DNA from: Herbinix sp.
GTDB lineage: Bacteria > Bacillota > Clostridia > Lachnospirales > Lachnospiraceae
NCBI GenBank assembly: GCA_029256105.1
Contig: JAQSYO010000003.1
Coordinates: 1-64,000, forward strand
Length of the DNA stretch: 64,000 nucleotides
Reading direction: 5' to 3'
Shown here piece after piece: positions 36,513 to 44,797 of the stretch. Position 1 is the first letter of the stretch. Every line of letters starts with the position of its first letter. The notes beneath the pieces were generated by a model that worked only from the letters and a program-made list of their open reading frames with translations, had not been told where the DNA came from and did not search any database. Made by a program: the position numbers and the translations under genes.

Positions 36513-38369
36513 ATGATTAAGAACAGTATAAAACAGATGTTACGCATGCCGGTGAAGAGTATGTCTTTTTTATCACTGATTGCCCTTTCGGCTCTACTTC
36601 TTACGCTGGGAGCTATTTTACTGATTAACAATAGCGCTGCTATTCGTTCCTATGAAGACAGCTTTATCACTATAGGAACCGTAGAACAGAAAGCATTTTC
36701 CGTTAGTCAAAGTGTAGATTGGGATGCTGAGTTGAAGGATTACCGCATGTTACAAAAATCGGAATATTCCACTCTGTTGCCGGTTTCCCTACTTTCCTTT
36801 GAAGGAGCCAATTATATTCACAAGCCTGAGAAACGTTCTTATTACGGATCCTTTGCACCGGGATATATTCTATGGAATTCTTCATTTCCACAGAACTTTC
36901 CTGTTGTGATTGCGGAGATTTCACCCATGGAAGATTGTATTCCTGATGAGTCCGTTCGAGTGAAGGTGAATAAGGTTCTCTTTGGCGACTCCTCGATAGA
37001 AGGAGTATCTCTATGGTTCTGTAACCATGATACAAAAAATCCCAAGTCTCTTGAGAAAGATAAAAGTTATGCGGTTGTCTTAACTACTCGTTACTGGGCA
37101 CATGGGAAGCATTATGATGAGGTGAAGGGCCAAGAAGAGCGGACGACAGAGTATGTTCCAATTGAGGTACTAGCCACGCAATATGAGTCGAATGGTATCC
37201 AGATAAAGGATACATTGGAGGGTACGGTGGAAGAAGATTCTCCTTATTATGAGGTTACGGAAGGCTTCTATGATACGGACATTGGGAAAAGATTGTCGAA
37301 CTTGGTAGTGGGATATTCCATGTTACGAGAAACTCAGCCTGTTACAGGTACTAATGCCACCATGCTATTGATGTCTTTTTACCGAGGGGATTCTTATATC
37401 AGTCAGGGAAGGGATATTACGGAGGAGGAATATGAAGCAGGGAACAAGGTATGTTTAGTGTCAAAAGAGTTCGCAGAAAACAATTCCCTTATCATTGGTG
37501 ATAGTGTTAATTTGCAGCTTTACTTTACAAACAGTAAAGATTCTTCCGGTACTTTTAGTATGGAACAATGGCTTCCCGTTACAGCAACCGGAGAAGTTCT
37601 TTCTGTATTTGAAAACAGTAATTATACTATAGTTGGCATATATGACATTTCCCCCGGAGCCAGTCAGGACAGGTATAGCATTGGGGCCGATGAGGTGATC
37701 GTTCCACTTGCGGCCATAGAAAATCAAAATAGATGCAATATTATGGTGTATGGTCCTATGAAAGGTACAACCACGTCCTTTCAGATTCCAAATGGAAGCA
37801 TTGAAGCATTTTTGGCTAACTGGGAGATATATGGTACTGACGAGTTAGAGATCACTTTTTATGATAAGGGTTATTCCCAACTGCAAACGGGTCTGCAAAA
37901 TATGAAGCGAGTATCTCTGTTATTGTTAGGAGTGGGACTTTTCATGGTAGTCTTTCTATTATTGTTCTACAGTCATTTGTTTATTGTAAACCAGAAGGAA
38001 CGAATTGCCATCGAGCGTTGTCTTGGGGTAGAAAAGAAGCAATGCAGAAGCTCCTTGCTTGCGGGAATCCTAATTTTGCTTGTAGCCGGTAGTACTCTTG
38101 GCTGTGGTTTGGGAGGTGTGTTATCACAGCATATTTCTGCCAAAACCCTGAGTCGGGTGTATTATGATGCCTCCTATAGCAGTGTGATAGAGACAGATGC
38201 AGAAGAAACAGCCAAAGAGGTAGAAAAAAGTCCAGTGGTAGTAATGATAGCTTCTTTTTCCTCCGGTATGTGTATTGTTTTGTTGGGAGTGTGGATTTCC
38301 GTAGAGAAAATCAACCGAAATCTTAAAGTGGAACCCATGCAGTTACTTAGTGAAAAAAGAAGAGGGTGA
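36513..38369 (+). CDS. FtsX/MacB-type ABC permease (long form)
   Basis: A 618-aa permease. One membrane helix lies near residues 18-37, then an extracytoplasmic region of more than 400 residues, then three C-terminal helices (VSLLLLGVGLFMVVFLLLF, LLAGILILLVAGSTLGCGLG, MIASFSSGMCIVLLGVWIS), the FtsX layout. NQKERIAIERCLGVEKKQ is the cytoplasmic loop that contacts the ATPase. It shares motifs (VCLVS followed by IGDS, then LG after the KE loop) with the 405-aa permease downstream, so the two probably form a heterodimer for export of, or immunity to, the peptide. GAGGTG precedes the ATG at 36513. Confidence 0.8.
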   Translation: MIKNSIKQMLRMPVKSMSFLSLIALSALLLTLGAILLINNSAAIRSYEDSFITIGTVEQKAFSVSQSVDWDAELKDYRMLQKSEYSTLLPVSLLSFEGANYIHKPEKRSYYGSFAPGYILWNSSFPQNFPVVIAEISPMEDCIPDESVRVKVNKVLFGDSSIEGVSLWFCNHDTKNPKSLEKDKSYAVVLTTRYWAHGKHYDEVKGQEERTTEYVPIEVLATQYESNGIQIKDTLEGTVEEDSPYYEVTEGFYDTDIGKRLSNLVVGYSMLRETQPVTGTNATMLLMSFYRGDSYISQGRDITEEEYEAGNKVCLVSKEFAENNSLIIGDSVNLQLYFTNSKDSSGTFSMEQWLPVTATGEVLSVFENSNYTIVGIYDISPGASQDRYSIGADEVIVPLAAIENQNRCNIMVYGPMKGTTTSFQIPNGSIEAFLANWEIYGTDELEITFYDKGYSQLQTGLQNMKRVSLLLLGVGLFMVVFLLLFYSHLFIVNQKERIAIERCLGVEKKQCRSSLLAGILILLVAGSTLGCGLGGVLSQHISAKTLSRVYYDASYSSVIETDAEETAKEVEKSPVVVMIASFSSGMCIVLLGVWISVEKINRNLKVEPMQLLSEKRRG

Positions 38370-38395
38370 AAGTTGTCTACTTAGAGGAAAAAGAA

Positions 38396-39514
38396 ATGGT
38401 AAGAGTCGCAGTGATTGACAATGGTATATGTGAAAAGTACATAAAGGGAAATATTACTCATTATAAGATTGAGAGAAATACTGTGGTAAAGGATATGGAA
38501 CATCACACAGATCAATTAACTCATGGAACAATTTGCGCATATATAATTTCCTATATCATGGAACAAGTTGAAATTATAGATATTAATGCATTTGACGCAA
38601 GATATGGTTCTGTTGACGATGTTATTTTGGCTTTGGAGTGGTGCCGAAACAATTCGGTTTCTGTTATTAATATGAGTTTTGGCACAGTTAATTTTTGGGA
38701 ATATTCAAAAATGGAATATGTAATTAAGAAGCTATCGCTAGAGAATAGATACCTTGTGTCAGCTTTCCACAATTTTAATATTAAATCCTATCCAGCTGCT
38801 TTTGAAAAAGTTTTTGGTGTACGTACAGATAAGGGAAATACATTGAAAAACGGAGATTATACTTTTTTAGCTAATCAAGGACTCAATAAGGAAAATACTC
38901 TTGTAGCACATTGGGATTTGCAGGAATGGTTAGGTGATTTGTATAAAGACAAATTCCCATATCGTTCAAGTAGTTTTTCGGTTCCAGTAATAACAGCATA
39001 CATAGCTCGTTGCTTAAAAGAAAACCCCGAGGAAAAATTTGAAGGAGTATTAAAGTATTTAGAACAAAATTCAGTAAGGAAATTCTGTGATGCTGATGAG
39101 ATAAATAAGGTATATACCAAATTGAAATTATCCATAGAAATACCAGTTATCGCATTTATGAGCGAGGATTCTGAAAGTGCGATAAAGCTGAAACAATTAT
39201 TTGAACAGGAAGGATATGAAGTTGCTTTTGTTACCGAAGGAGAGCAAGGAGAGGAAAGTATACCACTGTATCTTTATTGTGACGCAGTAGAAGTATTAAC
39301 ACATGAGATTGTTGCTTCCATTGTTCATATATATAAGTCGGACATTTTAATTTTCTGTCTCCATGAGAATCGATTTAATACCTTAAAAAAGGGTACAATA
39401 GATATTGTTGTCAGGTTGGAGGCAGATACGTATAGAATAGAATATAGCCATTTATCACAATGCTGCAATACCATTATGGAAATATATGAAGGAATCCAAA
39501 ATTTATTTGTATAG
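38396..39514 (+). CDS. Divergent S8 protease with an extra C-terminal domain (RiPP cluster)
   Basis: A 372-aa cytoplasmic subtilase. Asp is in VAVIDNGI (D8), His in LTHGTICAY (H43), the oxyanion Asn in VSAFHN (N126), and Ser in RSSSFSVP (S193, aligned with GTSMAAP). The catalytic domain is short, about 245 residues, and starts at once with the Asp strand, without prodomain or signal peptide. Residues 248-372 form another domain starting IPVIAFMSEDSE that resembles the second half of the maturation protein. The ABC exporter next door has no C39 peptidase, so this enzyme is the best candidate to cleave the leader. AGAGGA supports the ATG at 38396. Confidence 0.8.
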   Translation: MVRVAVIDNGICEKYIKGNITHYKIERNTVVKDMEHHTDQLTHGTICAYIISYIMEQVEIIDINAFDARYGSVDDVILALEWCRNNSVSVINMSFGTVNFWEYSKMEYVIKKLSLENRYLVSAFHNFNIKSYPAAFEKVFGVRTDKGNTLKNGDYTFLANQGLNKENTLVAHWDLQEWLGDLYKDKFPYRSSSFSVPVITAYIARCLKENPEEKFEGVLKYLEQNSVRKFCDADEINKVYTKLKLSIEIPVIAFMSEDSESAIKLKQLFEQEGYEVAFVTEGEQGEESIPLYLYCDAVEVLTHEIVASIVHIYKSDILIFCLHENRFNTLKKGTIDIVVRLEADTYRIEYSHLSQCCNTIMEIYEGIQNLFV

Positions 39515-39570
39515 ATAAAATGCTGGAAACATTTTAAATTTAGTTAGCATTACAGTAGAATGGAGATTAT

Positions 39571-41220
39571 ATGAATCGAAAGATAATAGGAATTTTTTTA
39601 GAGTCAATAAAGAGGTACAAATATAAACTAGCCTTAATTGTATTTACATTTGTATTGGCATCCCTCTTTAGTTTTCTGAATCCTTATATAGTAAAAAATA
39701 TAATGGATCAGGGGATGGCAAATAAAGATTTTAGATACATTTGTATGCTATCACTCTTATTACTGCTAGTGTATGTATGTCAGCAGATTATCAATCTCTT
39801 CCAAGCCAAATTAAGTATAGAAGTAAAAAACCAATTTATCAATGATTTAATGGGAAAGAGTTTTGCAAAACTCATGAGACTAAAATTGGAGTATTTTAAT
39901 AAGAACAATACTACGGAGATAGTAAGAAGACTATACCATGATGCTGAAATGGCAGGCTTAATAGTTGACCGTAATATGATCAGCGTTTTGAGTTATGCAG
40001 TATGTATGGTCAGCGGTTGTGTAGGTCTCATCTTATTGAATTGGAAATTATCTATACTGGTATTTCTTTTCGTTCCGATTAAATCTATAATTATCTACCA
40101 TATGACAATTAGAAATGAACGGTTAGAAAGAGAAGTCATTGTTAAAACATCAGATTTCAGTTCATGGTTTGGTAATATTATAAATGGTATAAGAGAAGTA
40201 AAGTTATGGAATTTATATAGTGTCAAAGGGGAGGAGTATCGCTGTAAACAACAACAAATATTAGCAATTGATAAAAAAAGAGAAATGGTAAATACCTATA
40301 ATATATGTGGAGACAGTATGGTGAATGCAATTTTAACGGTGCTTTTATATACAGGAGGAGGCTGGTTAGTAAGTAATGGGCGTTTGTCCATTGGAGGATT
40401 AGTTGCCTTTTTGGCATATAGTTTATCTGTTACTGGGCCGATCACATCCATTATGAATTTAAGGTACTTCTTTTCAAGTATAACTCCTTCTATTGAACGA
40501 ATGTGCGATTTTTTTGAACTGGAAGAGGAACTGAGTGGTAACGAAATCATTGGAAATAATGAGTTTAGAAATCTCACATTAGAAAATGTTACATATGCAT
40601 ATGGAGAAAATAAGGTTATTAAGAATTTGAATTTGAAGATTGAGAGAGGAGATAAAATTGCCATTGTTGGCCAAAATGGCGTTGGAAAAACCACGCTAAT
40701 ACAATTATTGTTGGGGTTTATACGGCCAGCTGATGGAAATATCTGTATAAATGGCAAAGAGATCGGTGACATTAGATTAAATGACTATAGAGAATTATTT
40801 AGCATAGTCAGCCAAAATGTTTATATGTTTAAAGATAGTGTGATTCATAATCTTGATCTGAAAAATGAATGTGATTTAGAGGAGATTATGCTTGTATGTA
40901 AAAAGAATGGCGTTGATGATGTGATTTGTAATCTCCCCACAGGCTACCATTCTCTACTTGAGGAAAATGGGGCAAATTTGTCTGGCGGAGAGAGACAAAA
41001 ATTAGCTTTGATTAGGGCAGTATTGAAAAAAGGCGAAATACTGATTATGGATGAACCTACATCCCAATATGATGCCGTATCGGCTGATACATTCATGAAT
41101 AGGATCATAAATGAATATAAAGAGAAAACAATGATTATCATTACCCATGACAATAGAGTATTGGATAAAGTTGATAAAATATATACCTTAGAAAAGGGAA
41201 GACTGGCAGCTTTATCATAA
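39571..41220 (+). CDS. ABC exporter, fused membrane and ATPase domains
   Basis: A 549-aa type IV ABC exporter half-transporter. Six membrane helices lie in residues 1-310 (for example LALIVFTFVLASLFSFLNPYIV). The ATPase has Walker A GQNGVGKTT at about 367, the signature LSGGERQKL at about 470, and Walker B ILIMDEPTS at about 490. There is no N-terminal C39 peptidase domain, so it should export an already processed peptide. It follows the S8 protease by 57 bases in the same operon. Confidence 0.9.
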   Translation: MNRKIIGIFLESIKRYKYKLALIVFTFVLASLFSFLNPYIVKNIMDQGMANKDFRYICMLSLLLLLVYVCQQIINLFQAKLSIEVKNQFINDLMGKSFAKLMRLKLEYFNKNNTTEIVRRLYHDAEMAGLIVDRNMISVLSYAVCMVSGCVGLILLNWKLSILVFLFVPIKSIIIYHMTIRNERLEREVIVKTSDFSSWFGNIINGIREVKLWNLYSVKGEEYRCKQQQILAIDKKREMVNTYNICGDSMVNAILTVLLYTGGGWLVSNGRLSIGGLVAFLAYSLSVTGPITSIMNLRYFFSSITPSIERMCDFFELEEELSGNEIIGNNEFRNLTLENVTYAYGENKVIKNLNLKIERGDKIAIVGQNGVGKTTLIQLLLGFIRPADGNICINGKEIGDIRLNDYRELFSIVSQNVYMFKDSVIHNLDLKNECDLEEIMLVCKKNGVDDVICNLPTGYHSLLEENGANLSGGERQKLALIRAVLKKGEILIMDEPTSQYDAVSADTFMNRIINEYKEKTMIIITHDNRVLDKVDKIYTLEKGRLAALS

Positions 41221-41269
41221 TCACTTGGTAGGCTTTCGTAAAATCATATTTTAGAGAAAGGAGGAAGCT

Positions 41270-42487
41270 ATGTTTTACCTACATACCATACAATGTAACA
41301 TAAAGCGAAATAGGGTTAAAAGTATCCTTACCGTGAGCATCTGTGTCATTGTGCTCCTGATGCTTAATCTGTATCTGAAAAATTTGGACAGTAGTACGTA
41401 TCAACTGAAAAGTCTGCCGTCTGTTACCTCGGTGTATTGTCGGATTACCAATCTAAATGGTTCCTTAGAGGTAGGCTTGGAAATTAAGGAGGATGTGGTG
41501 GATAAATTACAGTCCAGCGATCAGGTAAAGGATGCTGCCTTTACCCTTCGACTACTGGCAGGAGAGGGAGAGTTTCCCATAGAGGAATGGAGAGAAAATC
41601 TAACTCTAATTGTGGCAGGTACCAATAGGATTACGGCAATTGCCGGACTTTCCCCGGAAAATATACACATGCAGGAGGATAAGGAAGATTTTTTTGCTTC
41701 CTCCGCACCGGTATGTCTAGTCAGTGAGTCTGTTATGGAAAAACACCAATGGAGAATAGGAGATACTATCTCTTTGAATCTATTTTACCAGTATTATGAT
41801 GATAGGAACCAGCTTCATTATGAACCGTTGGAGCTGCTTCCCGTAAAAATTATTGGAACAATGGAGGCTATTAGTTCGTCTACGGGGCAGATGCCACCGA
41901 ATATCCTGCTTCCGTTTGAAACCCTAAGAGAAAGCTTTCACCGCCAGCAAGCCCCGTTTTCTGCTGATTCCGCCTTTTTTTACGTAGCAGATCCCTTGAA
42001 GCTAAACGTATTTAAGGATGAGATGAGATCCTTTGGACTTATGGAAAGAACTCCTGCTGCCGATTATAATTACCAGGGGATTGCTCTTGCTGTACGTGAC
42101 AGTACTTTTCGGACACTCGCTGGCCAGTTACGGCAAAGTATAGATACCCTGCAAAGTTTTTTACCGCTCATTGGCATTACCATTATTTGCATTGGTTATA
42201 TCGCAAGCTTTCTTTTGATCAACAGTAGGCAAAAAGAGTTTGCGCTGATGAGGGCGTTAGGAGCCAGTAGGGGGACATGCTCCCTGGTGTTTTTAATGGA
42301 ACAGCTTTTGTTGATTCTGATAGGAGAAATTATAGGCGGTGGAGGGGCATTTTTGTTATTTAATAGCATTACGGCAGTCGCCGTAGCAGGAAGCATCTTT
42401 TTAATAAGCTATCTATTAGGATGTATGGTCTCCTTATGGAGAATGGGAAGAACCAGTGTTACCGAGGCTCTTTTTAGCCGTGAGTAG
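41270..42487 (+). CDS. FtsX/MacB-type ABC permease (short form)
   Basis: A 405-aa permease with the four-helix FtsX plan: residues 14-32, then an extracytoplasmic domain of about 260 residues, and three helices after residue 295. QKEFALMRALGASRG is the coupling loop. AAAGGAGGA precedes the start. It is a shorter relative of the 618-aa permease upstream and stands directly before the ATPase gene. Confidence 0.85.
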   Translation: MFYLHTIQCNIKRNRVKSILTVSICVIVLLMLNLYLKNLDSSTYQLKSLPSVTSVYCRITNLNGSLEVGLEIKEDVVDKLQSSDQVKDAAFTLRLLAGEGEFPIEEWRENLTLIVAGTNRITAIAGLSPENIHMQEDKEDFFASSAPVCLVSESVMEKHQWRIGDTISLNLFYQYYDDRNQLHYEPLELLPVKIIGTMEAISSSTGQMPPNILLPFETLRESFHRQQAPFSADSAFFYVADPLKLNVFKDEMRSFGLMERTPAADYNYQGIALAVRDSTFRTLAGQLRQSIDTLQSFLPLIGITIICIGYIASFLLINSRQKEFALMRALGASRGTCSLVFLMEQLLLILIGEIIGGGGAFLLFNSITAVAVAGSIFLISYLLGCMVSLWRMGRTSVTEALFSRE

Positions 42488-42509
42488 AAGTAGAAGGGAA
42501 GTGGATAAG

Positions 42510-43196
42510 ATGAAAATCGTTCAGGCAGATGAGGTTGGTTATATCTATCAGACGAAGTATCAGAAAATAGAAGCCCTAAGGAATATGACCTGTTCCTTTG
42601 AAACAGGAAAAATTTATGCCATCGTAGGTGAATCCGGTAGCGGTAAAAGTACATTTCTGTCGCTACTTGCAGGACTGGATTTACCTACCTCGGGTTCTCT
42701 TTATATCGACGGAAAGGATATACGTAACATTAACCGGGATCAATACCGTAGGGATCAGGTGGCGGTAGTCTATCAGGCTTTCCATTTGTTTCCGCTTTTG
42801 ACTGCATTGGAAAATGTGGTATTTCCCATGACCTTGAAAGGGATACCAGTGAAGCAAGCAAAGTTGAGAGCAAAGGAACTTATCAAAAAAGTAGGACTGG
42901 GTGAGAAAATAGAGGAACAGTTTCCCCAGATGATGAGCGGCGGGGAACAACAGAGAGTAGCCATTGCCAGAGCCATGGCATCGGAAGGGAATATCTTACT
43001 GGCGGACGAGCCTACAGGGAATCTGGATACGAAGAATGAGGAAAATATCGTAAAGCTATTAAGGAACCTGGCTCATGAGGAGCAGTATGCGATTATTGTA
43101 GTGACACACAATCCCAAGGTTGCAATGGAAGCAGATGTGATTCTGCGAATGATGGATGGAACCTTGATCGAGATACAAGAAAATTATAAGAAATGA
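42510..43196 (+). CDS. MacB/LolD-type ABC ATPase
   Basis: A 228-aa ATPase. Walker A GESGSGKSTF is at about residue 40, the signature MSGGEQQRVAIARA at about 142, and Walker B ILLADEPTGNLDT at about 160, the last with the NLD typical of the LolD/MacB group. The ATG at 42510 is preferred; the longer frame overlaps the upstream permease. With the two FtsX-type permeases it forms one transporter, likely for peptide export or self-protection. Confidence 0.9.
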   Translation: MKIVQADEVGYIYQTKYQKIEALRNMTCSFETGKIYAIVGESGSGKSTFLSLLAGLDLPTSGSLYIDGKDIRNINRDQYRRDQVAVVYQAFHLFPLLTALENVVFPMTLKGIPVKQAKLRAKELIKKVGLGEKIEEQFPQMMSGGEQQRVAIARAMASEGNILLADEPTGNLDTKNEENIVKLLRNLAHEEQYAIIVVTHNPKVAMEADVILRMMDGTLIEIQENYKK

Positions 43197-43291
43197 AAGA
43201 GTTGTCCATCGGTCCTAGCACTCAGCATTCTTATAACAGATATACGCATATTATTATATAAATAATGCAATTACATACAATCGCATATTGG

Positions 43292-43311
43292 CCTAGCCAT
43301 CATGATATATT
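43292..43311 (+). repeat. Right copy of the 20-bp repeat flanking the RiPP cluster
   Basis: CCTAGCCATCATGATATATT; one mismatch to 32649-32668, same orientation. It lies between the ATPase gene and the deacetylase gene, 30 bases before the latter's start, so a promoter element is the alternative explanation. Confidence 0.6.
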
Positions 43312-43341
43312 ATAGTAAGACAATACAAAAATGGTGAACCT

Positions 43342-44127
43342 ATGGAGCCAATCGAAAAAGAACAAACGAATACATCTTTATTTATAAAAGTAGGGATCGT
43401 TGTATTAAGTCTAATAATGATCATTGGGTTTGGTATAAAAATTCTCCCAAGTGCAATTACCGTATCCAATATAGGGAGTAAAAGAGATTTACCGATTTAT
43501 TGTGTGAATACGGAGCAGAAGAAGGTTGCATTGAGCTTTGATGCTGCTTGGGGGAATGAAGACACGCAAAATATTCTTGATATTCTAGCGAAATATAATG
43601 TCAAGGTAACCTTTTTTATGACTGGTGAATGGGTTAATAAATATCCAGAGGATGTGAAAGCTATCGCAGCTGCAGGGCATGATCTTGGAAATCACAGTGA
43701 AAATCATAAACAAATGTCTCAGCTTACACAAGAACAATGTGTTGAAGAAATAATGAAAGCCCATAATCGTGTAAAAGAACTGACCGGAATAGATATGACC
43801 CTATTTCGTCCACCCTATGGAGACTATAATAATACCCTAGTTGGTGCGGCTAGAGATTGTAAGTATTATACGATACAGTGGGATGTTGATTCTCTGGACT
43901 GGAAAGATTATGGAGTTGACAGTATCACAAAGATTGTCATAGACAATAAGCATTTAGGCAATGGTTCCATTATCCTAATGCACAATGGAGCGAAGTATAC
44001 CCCGGATGCTTTGGAGGCAGTGATTGTTGGATTGCAGGATAAAGGGTATGAGATTTTACCGATTTCACAGCTGATTTATACTGGACAATATACCGTTGAT
44101 CATACGGGAAGACAGTTTGAGAAATAG
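43342..44127 (+). CDS. Polysaccharide deacetylase (NodB domain, PdaB-like)
   Basis: A 261-aa protein with one N-terminal membrane segment (residues 12-35) and an extracellular CE4 domain. Motif 1 is SFDAAWGNED with the metal/catalytic Asp, motif 2 is NHSENH, motif 3 is RPPYGDYN, and later motifs are DVDSLDW and ILMHNG. The pairing of SFDAAWGN and SENH is typical of sporulation deacetylases such as PdaB/YlxY, which trim acetyl groups from spore-cortex glycan. The ribosome site is modest (GGTGA). Confidence 0.85.
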   Translation: MEPIEKEQTNTSLFIKVGIVVLSLIMIIGFGIKILPSAITVSNIGSKRDLPIYCVNTEQKKVALSFDAAWGNEDTQNILDILAKYNVKVTFFMTGEWVNKYPEDVKAIAAAGHDLGNHSENHKQMSQLTQEQCVEEIMKAHNRVKELTGIDMTLFRPPYGDYNNTLVGAARDCKYYTIQWDVDSLDWKDYGVDSITKIVIDNKHLGNGSIILMHNGAKYTPDALEAVIVGLQDKGYEILPISQLIYTGQYTVDHTGRQFEK

Positions 44128-44196
44128 TTAAAGCTATTTGTATTTTTTGTAACAGGAATTTATTCGAGAAAATTATTTAAGGATTATACTGAGACT

Positions 44197-44232
44197 AACT
44201 GGGGGTTATAAATACTCCCGGTTATGTTTTTT
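44197..44232 (+). terminator. Terminator of the deacetylase gene
   Basis: AACTGGGGGT (44197-44206) pairs with ACTCCCGGTT (44214-44223) using two G-U pairs, followed by a T-run. A diverged copy of this whole segment, including the stem, occurs near 59497. Confidence 0.75.
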
Positions 44233-44349
44233 ATATAGAACTTTAAGATTGTAAATAACGTTTTGCTGTTTAGATATCAGATAGGTTTCTATCGGGCACC
44301 AACTAATCTTCACATTTTGATATATTGAGCATTTTAAAGGGGTGATAAT

Positions 44350-44454
44350 ATGAGTTGGCTGGACACTGACAAGCATGAGAATGGTGAGCTAATAAAACCG
44401 GTGAAGTGTAAGGTTCTTAAAGTAGAGACTTTCATAACGATCTCCAATATATAA
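44350..44454 (+). pseudogene. 34-codon fragment related to the staygreen-type remnant at 59588
   Basis: A very good ribosome site (AAAGGGGTGA) precedes an ATG that encodes MSWLDTDKHENGELIKP... and stops after 34 codons. LDTDK and the DNA around the start match the better preserved staygreen-like fragment at 59588, so this seems to be a second, more decayed copy of the same gene start. Confidence 0.45.
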
Positions 44455-44754
44455 CATAAATAGAATAATATGGGACAAGTTGAATATAATATAAGTATGG
44501 ATATTTAGCAGATAAAGTAGGGAATACGTAATTGTTTATAGAATTTAATCAAGTAAGCATATAAAAAAATAATAACCGAGAGATGAAAGGCTGAAATAGT
44601 TCTTTATAAAAATTTTTTAATTTAAAATGATAATCCATCCTATCGGATATAGTTTGTTTCTTTATACACAATTATGAAACGATTATTGGAGGAGTATTAT
44701 TTTTTATTATATTCATTTTACCTTGAAGATGAAAGCTTTTTATAAAGGGATAGG

Positions 44755-44771
44755 AGTGTCAACTTGACACT
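44755..44771. promoter_or_regulatory. Perfect palindrome upstream of the GH16 gene
   Basis: AGTGTCAACTTGACACT is a perfect 8+1+8 dyad 26 bases before the start codon. It has the form of a repressor operator. It differs from the LacI operators at 51172-51347, so another regulator would be involved. Confidence 0.6.
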
Positions 44772-44797
44772 ACCAATTTTAGCAAGGAGGTTATTAT

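Larger units (their letters stand above)
44128..44797. other. Intergenic region before the GH16 gene
   Basis: About 670 bases. It holds the terminator at 44197-44232, a short staygreen-like fragment at 44350-44454 and a 17-bp palindrome at 44755-44771. No other gene is supported. Confidence 0.6.
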
